From the NCBI GenBank assembly GCA_021307315.1, contig JAJSPD010000047.1:302524-366523 (forward strand): 64,000 nt of DNA. Reading direction: 5' to 3'. Made by a program: the position numbers and the translations under genes. Below the pieces are notes generated by a model, which saw only the letters and a program-made list of their open reading frames with translations, was not told the DNA's origin and searched no databases. This stretch comes from Bisporella sp. PMI_857 (taxonomy: Eukaryota; Ascomycota; Leotiomycetes; Helotiales; Helotiaceae). Below, one piece after another: positions 48,277 through 61,144 of this stretch; positions within the stretch are counted from its first letter, which is position 1; every line of letters starts with the position of its first letter.

Positions 48277-49300
48277 CTACAAGATAATGGCAGCAAGACC
48301 GGCAGCAGCTACAGCAGCGAAACTACCTTGGTTCTTGATTGCACCACCTGTGATTTGGATAGGCGCCTCACTGATGGTAGTTGGAGCAACAGGGACTTTT
48401 GTAGCTAAGGAAGCCACAGAAGTGTCTGAAATCTGCGGTTGCCCATTAGAAATATGTGTGATAAGTGTGTCCGCAGGTGGCGCAGGAGTGTCGGCTGGTG
48501 GTCCAGAAGTGTCGGTTGGTGGTGGTATAACCTCGGTGCTCTCTGCTGGTGGTATAGGCTTGGTACTTGCAGGATGAAGAATATATGATGTCAGCTGAGT
48601 GCAGGGCTAAAAGTTGTCAGCTTTAGTCAGACGACATTAAGGAATGGACATACGCAGTCAGTGATTGTCAAAGTTGTCTTCGAACTGATCGTGTATGTCT
48701 TGCTGTTTTGGATGATAGTGGTTGGGGCTGGGCACTTTAAGTGTCAGTTTTGCGTCAGACTGGTCCGAGAATCAATACTTACATAGGTAGTATAGGTCTT
48801 CACTGTCTCCGTTGTAGTGGCTGCCCAGGAGGTTAGCACATTCCTTAGTAAAAGAACGGGATGCTACTTACTCCAAACTAGAGGAGGCAAGGTGTAGTTT
48901 ACCTTGGGTGGGGGAGGAGCAGGGTAGGTTATTGGCTTCGGTGGAAGCTTTGGTTTGGTAGTTACATAGGTGCAAGGGCAGTCCGTGACGGTTATAGTCT
49001 GCGACTTGGTTGCCTGAATTAAGTAAATTATCAATATTCAAGTAAACAAAAGCATAACCCATGACGAACCGTATATGTCTTGGTACCATAGGTAAAAGTG
49101 GTAGGCTCTGGGCAGTATGCTGCACCACAGTGTTAGTTGCTACTCTTAGAATTCTTGAATAACTGCCATTGCCACTCACTGGTGTAGATATCCGTGGTTA
49201 CGGTGACGGTAATTTGGGTTTCGTTCCATCCAGGGCCCCAGGCACTTGCAGTAGCAATGAGGCCAAAGGCGGCGACGGCGATAGATTGGGCAGCCTTCAT
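48277..49300 (-). CDS. GPI-anchored cell wall protein with duplicated Cys/Thr repeat
   Basis: Six exons (49300-49180, 49119-49070, 49013-48872, 48820-48783, 48734-48654, 48606-48277), 253 aa, each junction closing the frame. A signal peptide (MKAAQSIAVAAFGLIATASA) is followed by WGPGWNETQITVTVTTDIY. Two copies of one unit come next: TYCPEPTTFTYGTKTYT..TITVTDCPCT and TYCPAPTTIIQNSKTYTI..LTITDCPCT, each holding a CP-PTT start and a TDCPCT end. After a Pro/Thr-rich spacer the protein ends in a hydrophobic GPI signal (GGAIKNQGSFAAVAAAGLAA, then IIL). This resembles the clock-controlled CCG-6 group of fungal wall proteins. It probably sits covalently in the wall; function is not known from sequence. 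Confidence 0.85.
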
Positions 49301-49780
49301 CTCGTTTGAAAAGGACGGGAACGGCTGTGGTGCTTCCGAGTGAGAGCTTAGGTGAGTAGCAGTCTACGTCTATGGCAGAACTATTGTAACGCTGAAGAAC
49401 GAGGCCGGAGTGGTTATAGGATAATAGAGAGAGGAAAGGAGATGAGAGGATAGAAACAGGAGATAGGAGACGGGAGGGGCAAATATTTATTAGCACCTTG
49501 CCGGTGCACTATGTTTTCCGGATTGGGGATATTGACAGTTGTTGACCTGACAGGAAAGCACGACCCGCGTTGCCAGTAGGGAGAAATGAAAGTCACAGTT
49601 GGATGACAAGCTACCGGCAGAAAAAAAGGAAATAGCACAAGATCACCATTGATTATTGTAAGTTTAAACTCTTAACAACGTCCGGCCCCAAGAATCCCTC
49701 CATCTCACAATACCATGTAACTCTAACTCTACACCGGTCCACGCGACCTCCCTGCTATGTCCTCAGAGCTAAGGTAGGTG

Positions 49781-49806
49781 CTGCTGCTGCTGCTGCTACT
49801 ACTACT
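49781..49806. repeat. (CTG)6 followed by (CTA)4 microsatellite
   Basis: Trinucleotide repeat that switches from CTG to CTA units; it lies in non-coding sequence upstream of the GPI protein gene. Confidence 0.85.
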
Positions 49807-52800
49807 CGCGCCGTGAACACTTTCTCAGTATTGATAGAAGATCATGTGGGGAAAAAACCCTCGGCAAGAAAATTGAGCGTCTCTGCAAGTCAACAAATCC
49901 AAGATCTTATAGAATGATAAAAATAATGGTGATACAAGATTATACGACGATGCGATATCAATGTCAGATAGCTAGGTTGGATTTTCAGTCACACACCAAA
50001 ACAACCCCACACACTTTAAACTTAGCCAGGAGGCATGCATGCACGAGGCGTAAGCTGGAAGACAGTGTCCACAAGCTTTAGGATGCAGTTTGTCTTTGGT
50101 TGCACATCAAGCTATTTGACCATCAAGTCCCTTGTTGTTGCCGCCCTATCGGTATCTCTGCGCCACGACTCGGCCGCTTGTCAGCAAAACCGCCCTTCGG
50201 CCAGGCTAATCCCGCGTGTGAAAATGCAATAAACGTAGACAACGGTGGATTGGATTGCGGTGAACATTTTCCATAAATGTTGAGCGTATAACGAAGGTAG
50301 GGATTATTGTTCAGAATCGTTGAGCTAATTTCATGTGAGCATAAGAAGTACTGACACAGTTGCGGTTACCTGGATGTATATCTCTACACAAAGGAAAAAT
50401 AGAAACCAGCGAAAATTCTTTAACTCGACGACAGAGAAAAGTTCATACTTGTTATTTAAATACTTGGGCTGCAGCCATCGTCGGAGGAAGGTGAATTGGA
50501 TGGTAAAGTTTGGATTTATCTCCTATACAACGCCATTATTTCCATTGGATTAAGCAAGCCCTTGGACTTGTTCAACGGTTTTAACACACTAGAGCCGGTT
50601 GATAGAATTTACTGAAGGAAGCGCCAAGGGCCAGGTCTGGAGATATTGGAAGGGCCAATAAGAAGAGTATTGCGATCAAGGCTACGCTAATAATCTAGAC
50701 TACGGCTTCGGAAAGTTACCGGCTTATGCAAATTGTATGATTATGTTGGTCGGACCAGAACTGCTTCAGAGACTAGATAAGGCAGCCATGTATCGGCAAA
50801 CACTGCCAAATGGACCGACGAGGAAATGCCCTCCATCTGATTTCCTTCCTTGGATGCGAAGCGCTCGGGCTTGAAGACTTTTGTGTCTTTGTATACCGCT
50901 GGATGCAGCTTCATAGATTAAGTATCGTGATAGGTGATGGTGCTGTGCTGTTATTTCGCTCATCTCTTAGAGAATGTATCTATCACTCTCTAAACTCTCG
51001 ATGTCCCGCTCTCCGTCCTCACTCCCACTATAGCTCCCACTTCCGGAATACCTGCCACTCATGGTGGGTTGGACGCTGCAAGAATGACATTACAACACAG
51101 ATGCCACCCTTCAAAGACCTATGGATAATGGCAATCTCTATCTCGTTGTCTCTTCGACAATGGGCCGCTGAAGGCGGTGGTGGTCTATCCGTTCCGATAC
51201 CACGCTCAACTTTGGTGCGGAGGTGGGTGCTCATAGCATGAGAGGCTGCAATAAAGCCTGAACCTCTCCATAAGAAGTTATTATACCTTTTGATCCCGCC
51301 TAGTTCGATCCCGTGGGCTACTTGCCGAGAGACGCCAAGAATATTGACTGGGTTGGAGGACTTGCGGCTCCATTAAGTCCATATTATTAACGATTCCAAT
51401 TTTCACCGTCGGAACGCAACCCAGAAAGTCAAAATGTCTACGCTTGGGTCCTGCTTCCATGTAATGATCGTTCTATACCATTTGAAGTTTGCAAGACTTC
51501 TGATTTCCCTTGAACTTTCTCATAAGCCTCCTTCGCTAAGACCTGTCATCAAACTACGTCTTTCGTTAACCTGCCTCTGGCAGCAATTCTTACGCAGAAC
51601 CTCCTGGTTGGCATTAAATGATAAATCTGCTGCATCTTCTGCATCTTCTGCCAATCTACACCGAAAGTGCCCGTTCCAGGTATATTGCTTTGCCAAATTT
51701 ATTTTCGTCCCTCAGATAATCGCATCCATTTTCAAACAACGGAATATCTCCAACATGGGTCGCTCTGGAGAGATGACTTGGCTTGGATACATTTGTGGCC
51801 GCATTGGAACTCCTCTATGTTGCATACGCATGTTCCGCCGGACAATCTACATGGTCTCCATGGTTTTTCCTTGATAGCAGAGAGTGCAGGTGCGGGTTTG
51901 CTAAATAGGTATTCCGCTGCACTCGTGACACTGGTAACAAGGCTGCTCATTCAGTTAGTGGTTTGCTGTTCTTGTAGCGGCTGTTAATTTGAGTTGGTAA
52001 ATGTTCTTTTCAAGGTAAGTCTTCTCTGGAGTTGAGTGCCTAGAAACGGATCATCTGGGAGAATTTATTTTTGCTATTTGCAAGACCGTAATTAGAAGAT
52101 GTCGGACCGCTTGCAGACAGGCCATTATCCATCTGGCTGCCAGTTTTGCCTCCATCAACGCCACTAAACAAAACACGATTTCGGACCGAAAAAGTGGGAG
52201 GCGCTTATTCACTTCTCAATGCCAAATTTGTGAGCATTGTACGAGACGAGGCAGAATGCGGTCCTGCTACTTCCATTGCTATGAAATGAACATTTATTGA
52301 GAAGGCCAATTGGTCACGTGGCGGCGGCTTGATGCTGAGAGCTCATAAAGGGTTGCATGAGCGGTTGCAATTCGCAAAACAATTCATGCGAGTGCTTCGC
52401 ACAGGTTATTGTCAATCTTCAAGAGGCAGACAGATCCCCAATTGAGAGAAAAAGACTGTATCGCTGAAACTGTAACGTGGCCCCTGCTATAGATACCATA
52501 GCATATCCAGCCTATGCGCGACAGGAGTACATGAAGCCTATATGCCCGCCTTCGATATCCTGTCATCCTTCGAAACTAACAGAGGAGCATTTCAGTAGCC
52601 TAAATTTGCTCAACATACTTGAACCTCCCTCTGCTGGCATCGGAGGTCCACAGTGATTGTTTCCTGTATAAGCGAGGAAATCTAAAAATTGGGGCACATA
52701 GATTTCTAGTCTGAGAGATAAAATAATCTCCTTACTACGAGGTTAGATTTTACACAACTTCTTCAAATTTCGCAGCACATATATGTTGCATCATTGAGCA

Positions 52801-54602
52801 TTCATAATCTCTACCAATGTCAGAAATAGGATCTCTCAGACTGGGAATCAATTGAAGGATCTTTGAGAGTATTACAGGGATAGAATACAGCCTTCTAGGA
52901 GCGTTATGGACGATGATTATTATCCGTAAGGTGCTCTAGCTCCTTGGCCTACTTACGTAAGCCAATTCCTGACAACTAACTACATACCTTGACAGATCGT
53001 AAGATCTCAATAGAGAAAAATACATGGGTTGCGAGACAGAATAAAAGCATGATTGAGTACGGGCAGAAGAAGACATGCAGAGCAACCAGTATGTTTCTGG
53101 GTTATGCTTCAATGACCTACATGCTAAGGGGATATGTCATGTGCTTCTATCACTAATTTTATGCAAGCCGTGTGATAAACTTGCATAAAAGATGGCACCA
53201 CCATATTTGTGGCCTGGTAGAGCCTTCCACCATTTTTCCCGATGTGGTCATCCCGCAGGACCGATCAGCGACATCTAGACGCCATGGGAAATATCCATTA
53301 TTCATCAAGAAAAAAAAGAAGGGAAAAAAAAGGATGCTGCTTACGCCTTCCTTGTCTGCTGAGCCCACCAATACAAATATCGATATCGATGACAGTGAAC
53401 ATGTGCGACTCGACCAGCTGCAGTTCCACCAGCCTGCATCGGAACGCTGGCCCCCAGGCGTCTCTGCCCTTTCACTCTCTCTGAGGTACATACAGTACCA
53501 AGACCGAAAGCATGAATTGGTAATGCGCACAGGGCTGACGGGAGTCCTATCTGTGGATGTCGGCACAGCATCCGGATGTTTAGACCAGTTCCCATCCTTT
53601 CTGTGCCAGGTTTCTCGGCAGATTTGTTGAGCACGCGAGTGACCATGTGAAAGATGATGTTGCAACCTCTGATGGATGATTGAGGGACGTTTCTTTACCT
53701 CTAATCCAGAATTGGAAAAAAAAAAAAAAAAGATGAAAAAAGAGCGTTACGGAGCAGTCTTATATCATAAACTCAATTCATCGCTCATGGAAAGCGTGCC
53801 ATCAACCAATTCTGCGTCTTTGAAAATGTTGTATATTACTGCTGACTAGAGGGGGTTGGAGTTGTACGGTAACAATCGATCGACGATGCGATAGCAACGG
53901 CGATCATTAGCGATTGGCGTTTGTTCTCCCGAGAGTCCAGTTACTGGGAATTGGGTGGCATTTGCGCCCGTCAATGGAACCACCATCATGCCTGCATTGG
54001 GCCTTGGCACGAAAACTTGATTTTTTGGTGGGATATTCTTTTCTTCCCCATGAGTATGAGAGTTGAATTTGGGTTATTTTCAAAAATCAAAAATCAAATC
54101 CAATTTATCTCGTCACAACTCCCTTTTCATTCGTACTTTCTTTCTTTCTTTTGCCAAAAATGATTTACATGGATGTGTTGGCAAGAGGCACTCTACCAGG
54201 GTCGGGACGGTGGTGCCTGGCGATCGAATCGGGGGCTCGCTCGGGTACCTGACGATTTGATGCAAGGGCCAGCACAGGAAAACTTGGAACCCCAAGCGAA
54301 CGCTGCAAGTGATGAGAACATGTGTTTCTTTGCCGACATGATTTCTTCCATTTCATTCGAATGTCATTTGTTTTCTTGTGCAGTCCTCCCCTCCCCCTGG
54401 CAAATGCGCGATTTATGTGATTTGGTCGTTTAGGGAAAAGAAAAAGGACTTTACTAGGAAGAACATCTTGCATGTTGATGAGCTGTCAACCATATAGGTC
54501 ATCACTCATCACTCATCATCTCACTCGTTGAGTTGTGGTGGTGCTGGCAAATGTTGTGTACTGACAAGGTAAGGATTCCATGAGGAGAGGATGAGAGAGG
54601 GA

Positions 54603-54637
<35 letters not shown>
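54603..54637. repeat. (GT)7(GA)10 compound microsatellite
   Basis: Dinucleotide repeat of two units back to back in the gene-poor region. Confidence 0.9.
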
Positions 54638-55268
54638 CATGAGAACAATCATCAGTACTCTCAACTTTGTGCTTACGGCGAGGGCTTCAACCCCAAAAAG
54701 ACGTCAAAAGTCAATAACGTCAGCCGCAGCTCGGTGATCATCCCGATGCTGACTCGCAGAAGAATCCCGGGTTTTGCTGACTGCACATTAAAAAGGTAAT
54801 AAACAAAGATACTTGGACCTACAATGCGCTTCATGATTAATTTAATTGGAATTAAAATTGTATCGCTATTAATTGTGTTGAATTAGCGAGCAGGCACTTT
54901 GCTTATCGATAAAAATTCGATCAATGTAACCTGCCCACGCGCACGCCACCCTTGGGTACCTGGAAATCCTTTCCACAGCCTCAATCATTGACATTTCACC
55001 AACAATTACGGTGCACCACCACTTTTGCCATTACCTTATTCATGGCTATTATTGGAATGAATACTGGCTTGAAGGAGTGCCAACCGCGTGCCTCACTAAA
55101 ACCAACATTGCTGGTGCTGTTGCTGGTGAATCAGAAGGGCGAATGGATCAACTTTGACTGACTGACTGTCAACGGTTATTATTAGAGTACCGTCAACCAA
55201 GCAACAGAGGAGCGGGCTGGGTAAGTGTCAAACATTCACACACATGCACTTGCCGACTTTCTCCCAGA

Positions 55269-55290
55269 CTCTCTCTCTCTCTCTCTCTCT
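55269..55290. repeat. (CT)11 microsatellite
   Basis: Dinucleotide repeat about 1 kb upstream of the secreted-protein gene, in a pyrimidine-rich stretch. Confidence 0.9.
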
Positions 55291-56320
55291 CAGGCTTTTA
55301 TTCTCCAAGTCGTCAGCCATCGCCAGGTACAGCCGGAACACGTTTTTGGCGGCCCGCTTAGTCTGCAGGAACAGCATGGCCCAGGCCCAATCAGCGTCTG
55401 AGCGCAAACCTGTCTCTTACCACCTCCCCCTCCCCCCTGGCACACTGTACAGTAAGTAAAGTAGTACTTTACTTACTACTTAACTTTACCAGAAACAAAC
55501 TTTGTGTGTGCCCTGGCTAGCAGCCCAATTGAAGGGGGCGGGGGGCAAAAACACGGAGCAAGGGTCCTCGTCAGTCTTTCCAGTAAAATTATTAATATTA
55601 CACTAGAGTTGCACCCATCTGGCCGAGGTAGGACCTTGCTTTTCCCTCCCTTTTTGCCCTTTTTCCCCCCTTCTTTCCTTCTTCCTTGCCATCACAATTC
55701 ATGGGTCAATTTACTACTTAATCCTCCCCTGGCTACTCCCTTCACCCCTGGCCACGACGTGAATCATGAACCAGTGGGACAAAGCCTATTGTTCTGGATG
55801 CTTTTTTTCTCTCCCTCTTTTTTTTTTCCACGCCGCCCCTGTCAAACCATGCTGTGTGTTGGATCCATTCAAGCCAAGTGGTGAACGCCGCCCTTTTCCT
55901 TGATAGCTGACCCTGCTCTTTACTTTTCCATACAGTAGTTTTCGATAGCCCGTGAGTCGAGTGAACCACTGCCCCCCCTGGGGTTCTAATATCTTATAAG
56001 TATATGATCCTCCTCCCAACTCCAAGCCCCAACCATTTTCTATCACCAACAATCCTTTTGACTATTTCCGGATAACGTCGACAAAGTTTCGTTCCTTCCT
56101 TCATTGCAATCGATCTGTGATCGCATTCTATCCTTTCGGCTCAGCCTCATCCTCTACGGAATATACTACCAGTATCACAGCACTGTCTCAACGACTCTAG
56201 AACTTTGTTTACACAAGTCTCGACGACTCCTTCTACATAACTTTAACAAGCAACCCTGCTCCAAGCAACCGCTACGCAACATCCTCACGTTCCTTCATCC
56301 TTTTGGATAATATCAACAAT

Positions 56321-56890
56321 ATGCAATTCGTCAACACGCTCCTCCTTGCAGCCACTGCGCTCGCCTCCGTGGCCGCTGCTGCCAACACCGTCCAATTTAT
56401 CAACCAGGACAGCACCACTCGCCACATAGTCTTCACTTCTCAAGAAGACATTGCCGCGGACAAGATCGAAAACCTCGTCATTGGTGGCCTCGAGACCAAG
56501 AACCAGACCTTCCCCACCGGATGGATCGGTAACTGGTACTCCTACAATGAGGGTCAATACCACGAACTCGGCATGCTAGGCGAGGTTCGCTTTGATGGCT
56601 GGAATGGTCTCGTCTTCTTTGACGTCTCCGCCATCGTCAACTCCACCGACACTGAAGGTGTCAAGATACTCTACCCACAAGGAGAGAACCCAAATTATAA
56701 GTCCGCTACGGTTTCTGGCTGCCAAACTGATATCTGCACCAACAGGTATAACGTCTGGAACGACGTAGCGACCAAGGCCACCCTCAACTCAAACCTTGTC
56801 TGCTTGATCGGCAACCTCGCGACCACCGAACGCAAGCGTGGTGCAAAGGTCTATCCCCGCGATTACGTCCTCGGAAAGGAGTCTTCGTAG
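56321..56890 (+). CDS. Small secreted protein, DNase1-like fungal family
   Basis: Single exon, 189 aa. A clear signal peptide (MQFVNTLLLAATALASVAAA) is followed by NTVQFINQDSTTRHIVFTSQ, a glycine/aromatic central part (GWIGNWYSYNEGQYHELGML, FDGWNGLVFFDVSAIVN) and two cysteines close together (SGCQTDICTNRYN) plus one more near residue 165. This matches a conserved family of secreted proteins in ascomycetes annotated as DNase1 or thaumatin-like. The biochemical function is not established, and I see no catalytic motif of nucleases. An in-frame ATG at 56303 would add 6 residues ahead of the leader; 56321 gives a standard signal peptide. Strong codon bias (C-ending codons) suggests high expression. 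Confidence 0.8.
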   Translation: MQFVNTLLLAATALASVAAAANTVQFINQDSTTRHIVFTSQEDIAADKIENLVIGGLETKNQTFPTGWIGNWYSYNEGQYHELGMLGEVRFDGWNGLVFFDVSAIVNSTDTEGVKILYPQGENPNYKSATVSGCQTDICTNRYNVWNDVATKATLNSNLVCLIGNLATTERKRGAKVYPRDYVLGKESS

Positions 56891-58386
56891 ATCTCTTCTA
56901 TCTCTCTCTCTTCTTTCCTGTGTAACACAAGAGACGTCGCGCCGCTAGCGAGCTGCGATCGCCCCTCTTGTATTGCCATTTTATGTCACGGAAAACGATA
57001 TTATGAAAGGCGGAATGGAAATTGGAAATCTAGAAGGGGCTAAATGGTGCAAATCACGGGATGGGAGATACCCTCTACGCTTCAAGCGACCCTTCGGGCT
57101 TCGACCCACTCTCGTTTATATATATTTAGGGCGGATTTACTGAAAATACGTTTAGATTCTTTGTATATATTGACATAGCGATTAGATATAGGTGTTGGAA
57201 TAAATTATAGATTTTGAAGAAACACTTTACTCGTTCATGTGTCGTTGTCCAGTTGTGCAGTGCATCCCCTGCTTTTGAGATCAAATAACAAACTTTTTAT
57301 TACATTGACTCAATGTAATTCAGATTCCTAAAACAGAACACTCAAGTCGCCAACATGCTCAGTTAGTCCCATTCACTCAAAATACCCTTGTTAATTTCAC
57401 TATTCATAGTCTTGATCCACTGACCGCTACTGTCTCATGTTCTACCGTAAAGCTCCACCAGCCGCGTCAACGTCTTCGTAAGTTCCGCAAGTACAAGTAC
57501 ATCAGCTTACCCCTTACACGGCATGCAGACCGAGAGAATTCGTAAACCGGGCCTGGCTCACCCTCAATTGTTTCATCCATATGCTTTGCGACAACTCACG
57601 ATGCCGTACAATTGATCCAAATAGTGGCTATTTCAGAAGTCCCAGGACGTACGAGCATGCTTCGGACGACAGGCATTCCTGTGAGATAATTTCGGTATCT
57701 GTCACGTCGAAATCTGGCGCCCATCCGATATTGCGAGATCCTCCTGTCTTGCGTTTGCGATAATAATAATAAAACCAAGAAAAAATATATATTTGCGGTG
57801 TGTACTTCATGAGTGTATTATCGATAAGAGTGAGGGGTCCGCCAAGTGAGGGGTTCCTGTCAGTGCTGGGCTGCGGCATGGTGAGGGTGCCGGTTGGAAG
57901 GATGGGCTTTTGCTGCTGCGGATAAAATCCCCGAATAGATTGTGGGTTTGGTGAGTGGAAGGAGCTGATGAGGAAGTGGTTGCGAGGATACTCTGCTGTG
58001 AGTTGCTTTGATCGCGTAACATTTTAGTTTGCGTGTTTTCCGGTACTGAACAGGGCGAGAAGGAAGATGGACCGAACCATATGAAGCTTATGAGATGTTT
58101 CTTGGTCACGTGGCCAATTTGCTTGGAACGGCTGTATGTATTTTCCTTCCTATATGGACAACCTCTTTGTTCACAAGCGATCATTTTTATATACATTACC
58201 TCTGCGTGCGTTGGAGTTTGAGACAGTGTAAGAGTTCACATGATAAATCATAAGACACCTCTTGTTTGATTCTTAGCTCAAGCTCTCAAATTAAGATTTA
58301 ACAACAGATATCATCTCATTTCACCTACACATACAATAATTCGAGTATAATAGTCAGTAGACAAAAATGCCGTCACATCTCTCGCA
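56891..58386. other. Intergenic, nothing recognised
   Basis: About 1.5 kb between convergent genes. Frames at 57581-58221 have no motifs. Confidence 0.45.
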
Positions 58387-60134
58387 TTACCTAATGTCCC
58401 TTCTTTCCATATACACCTCTAAGCCTTCCTGCACTACAAAAAACGTAGCCTTTGCTCTCAGCTCACGAGCCGGATGTACAAGCTGTAAATGGTAATCTCG
58501 CAACAAGCGTGGGATCACCTTATTTATCTCTAGTAGTGCTAGATTCCTCCCAATGCAGACATGGGCGCCACCACCAAACTATATTCCATTCGTTAGTACT
58601 CGAATTATTACTGTTTCAAGAACAACTAAAAAATTACCTACCTGAAACATATATCTGTCTAAATTTGTATCCTTCTCAGATCTTTCTAACCATCTTTCCG
58701 GTCGGTATAAGTCTGCATCCTGTCCAAATATAGTGCGATCTCGATGCAGGACCCAGCCATTGACTGCGATCCTCGTACCTCCGGGGAATATGTAGCCGTC
58801 AAGTTCAAACCCTTCAGGAGGCACGACGCGTGTGATATTCAAGCCAACTGCTGGCCTTACTCTCATGGCTTCTTTCAGACATGCTTGGAAATAGGGTAAT
58901 GACTGTGCCTCACTCCAGGAGAGATTTCCTCCTAACGGGATAGTGCCACACTTGACAGCGTCTTGAATTTCCTGGATTAGGCTAGCATATATTCGTGGGG
59001 ACGACAGGACCAGCCAGAAGAAAGACTGCATAGTGGAAGCGGTAGAATCCGAACCCGCGAAGCTGTCATAGTCAGTTGATGCACTGAATGGAAAATACAG
59101 TTCACGAAAGTGGAACAGTCCAACGCTTACATTGCACCGTGGGCTACAGCAAATACATCACCTTCAGAGAAACGCTCAGGGTCCTTCAGGTGACCTTTGA
59201 TCAAGCTTGCCAATAGATCCTGTCGTCCATCACCGCTTCTACTCAAGCCTCCTTCTGTCTCAAATGGACGCCTCTTGGCCATTTCCTCAATCGCAAGTTT
59301 TGTGATCAGCGCGTTCTTCGTGTTTAGTTGCGGGAACAGCTTCCATAAAGGATTTCGTCGCAATATATGGTCTATCCATGGAATCTGGCCCACGATGCCG
59401 TTATACCATTGCGAGTTGTCAATGGTGCGAATTGCATTCCCAACGTCCATCCCTTCAGATAGGAACCCAAAACTACGACTGAAGGCAACCTCACCTAGAA
59501 CATCAAATGCAAAGTAATGAAGCCAATCTCCCAGATTGACCGAACGGTATCGTTGCTTGCCGTCCACCTTCTCCGTTGGTTCTCCAGTAACAACGAGATG
59601 TTTTAGTTTTGCCACAAAAAACTCGATCGTATCATCGATAAAGGGACTTAGCTGCTGCATAGCCGCCATGCTATATGGTACATTGGCGACCTTCTTCTTG
59701 CGTGCGTGCACATCTTCGCGAACCTCCGTGAAGATGTCAGGATTCTCCGGCGGTGGAAAGACTGCGTAAAAGTCTGTTTTGTAGAAGTGCTTACCGGCAC
59801 TCAAGACTAGCCGTGCTGCTTCTGGAGAAGCCAACGACACTTCATTTGGTCCGATGCGGACAATAGGACCGAACCGTTTGTGGAGTGCGATGTGGTCGAT
59901 GTGAGTGTGTGCAGAGGCAGTGGAAAGGACTTTCCATAGGCGGGAGCCCGATGCTAAGAATGGCCCCGGATAGCGGCGGAGAGGAGAGGCATACCGATTA
60001 ATGAGGAAGCGGAAAATAACAATCGCAGTAATGGCGAGGATCCAATGGGCTTGGAGTAGGGTCCAAAGGTTGAAGACAATGGAATGTGCATGGGTAGTGT
60101 TCTCATCCATTCTATTTGGACGAGCAGCCATCAT
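58387..60134 (-). CDS. Cytochrome P450 monooxygenase
   Basis: Three exons (60134-59131, 59062-58642, 58578-58387), 538 aa. Introns of 68 and 63 nt close the frame; the last exon supplies the haem motif. An N-terminal membrane anchor (LLQAHWILAITAIVIFRFLI) is followed by the proline-rich RRYPGPF. The I helix is AGSDSTAST, the ExxR is KEAMRVRP, the PERF-like motif is YRPERWLE and the haem ligand is FGGGAHVCIG. This is a complete microsomal P450. It is most like fungal pisatin-demethylase/benzoate-hydroxylase type families, judged from RYPGPFLASGSRLWK and HFYKTDFYAVFPPPENPDIF, but the substrate is unknown. No other biosynthetic genes surround it, so it may be a detoxifying enzyme. The alternative start at 60131 is only one codon later. 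Confidence 0.92.
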
Positions 60135-60929
60135 GTGAGATATGCAGGTATTCGTCAGAGTTGAGTCCTCAGAAGGTCAGCAATCTATGCAGCTGTTGAA
60201 GCTGTTTGGTAACTGGTACTTTAACCGCAATGCTCAAGAATATGAACTTTTGTTATAATCCACAGCACAATTGCCGATTTAGTAGCCATATCTCGAATAT
60301 CTTGCTTTCTACTATGCCTAATCGGCAATAGGTCGGTTCTACTTCTATGCCCGAATGCAGAGCATTTGGTCGGCAATTTCGAGAGTGTTGAGCCAATGAG
60401 ACAACTGCCGATAATGAACTAAATGCGGCTTCAATTAGCTTCACTGTTGCTTTGAGGAGTATTATCGGGAGGAGAAAGAGGCATGTATGTGTATCAATAC
60501 AGGGCGTCTGGGTGTCCAATACTAACGTGTAAGCTTGGCCTATGAATGGATGGAAGGTAGGCTAGAAGCCTTCCAAGCGGACCTTTCCTAATGAAAGGTT
60601 ATCTGACCAGATCGGGCAAACTGCTCTTTCGCTTCATTTAATAAGTTTAATGATTTATTAGCCGGCCCAATTTGGGTCCCATTCTCTCACTATTCGCTGG
60701 ATATAGAAACTAAGCTAATGCACGTGGGATTGGCAATAATGGCCTGCATCACGTGACACCGAGAATAAGTCTCCCCTACGCAGCTAAGCATGAGCTCCTT
60801 GCACAAGGATTTATATTTCCATGCCACTATAAATCCTTCCTATGATATAATAAAAGGCATGTTATTTTGTTGAACAAAGTATAAATCTTGTTGATACGAT
60901 ATGGTGTACAGCAGTCGGCAAACGGCCCA
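60135..60929. other. Intergenic, nothing recognised
   Basis: P450 promoter and AT-rich sequence with no coding signal. Confidence 0.45.
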
Positions 60930-61087
60930 TTTGTAAGGGAATGTGCGTCCATATCGCATTCACCTTGAGAGAGCTTTTAAGGAAAGCATTCAAAGAGTTT
61001 TATATATCCAGTCACAATATAGCCCCTAGCCAATTTTTGAGGCCTTGTCATTTACAGCACTGAAGGTGAAGATAGACACGCCCATTA
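60930..61087 (-). pseudogene. MFS transporter relic, part after the transposon
   Basis: On the minus strand, just past the element, the frame reads LMGVSIFTFSAVNDKASKIG then a stop (61028-61026, TGG to TAG) and GLYCDWIYKT. This continues the MFS protein of 63109-64000: joining the two flanks with a single TA gives RRWTMAISLGLMGVSIFTFS in one open frame. More stops follow and homology fades below about 60930. Confidence 0.75.
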
Positions 61088-61138
61088 ACGTAAGTCGTGG
61101 CGTAACGCGGCACTTTTTACGGCACCACCATACAATTA
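61088..61138 (+). repeat. Left terminal inverted repeat of the transposon
   Basis: 51 bp beginning ACGTAAGTCGTGGCGTAACG and ending near CACCATACAATTA. The reverse complement is found at the right end. Confidence 0.9.
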
Positions 61139-61144
61139 TATTAA

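Larger units (their letters stand above)
49301..56320. other. 7-kb gene-poor region
   Basis: Between the GPI protein and the small secreted protein. I found no frame with family motifs on either strand. It contains microsatellites (listed separately), a 16-bp A run at about 53716-53731, and long pyrimidine tracts (55640-55700 and 55800-55832) upstream of the secreted-protein gene, which may be core-promoter CT boxes or 5' untranslated sequence. Possible long non-coding transcripts cannot be judged from sequence. Confidence 0.5.

Noticed and set aside
53159..53665. Overlapping open frames on both strands of 100-168 codons
   Set aside because: No motif in any of them, they overlap each other, and nothing supports splicing or a start.
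54603..55290. CRISPR-like or satellite array
   Set aside because: These are simple dinucleotide microsatellites with no spacer structure.
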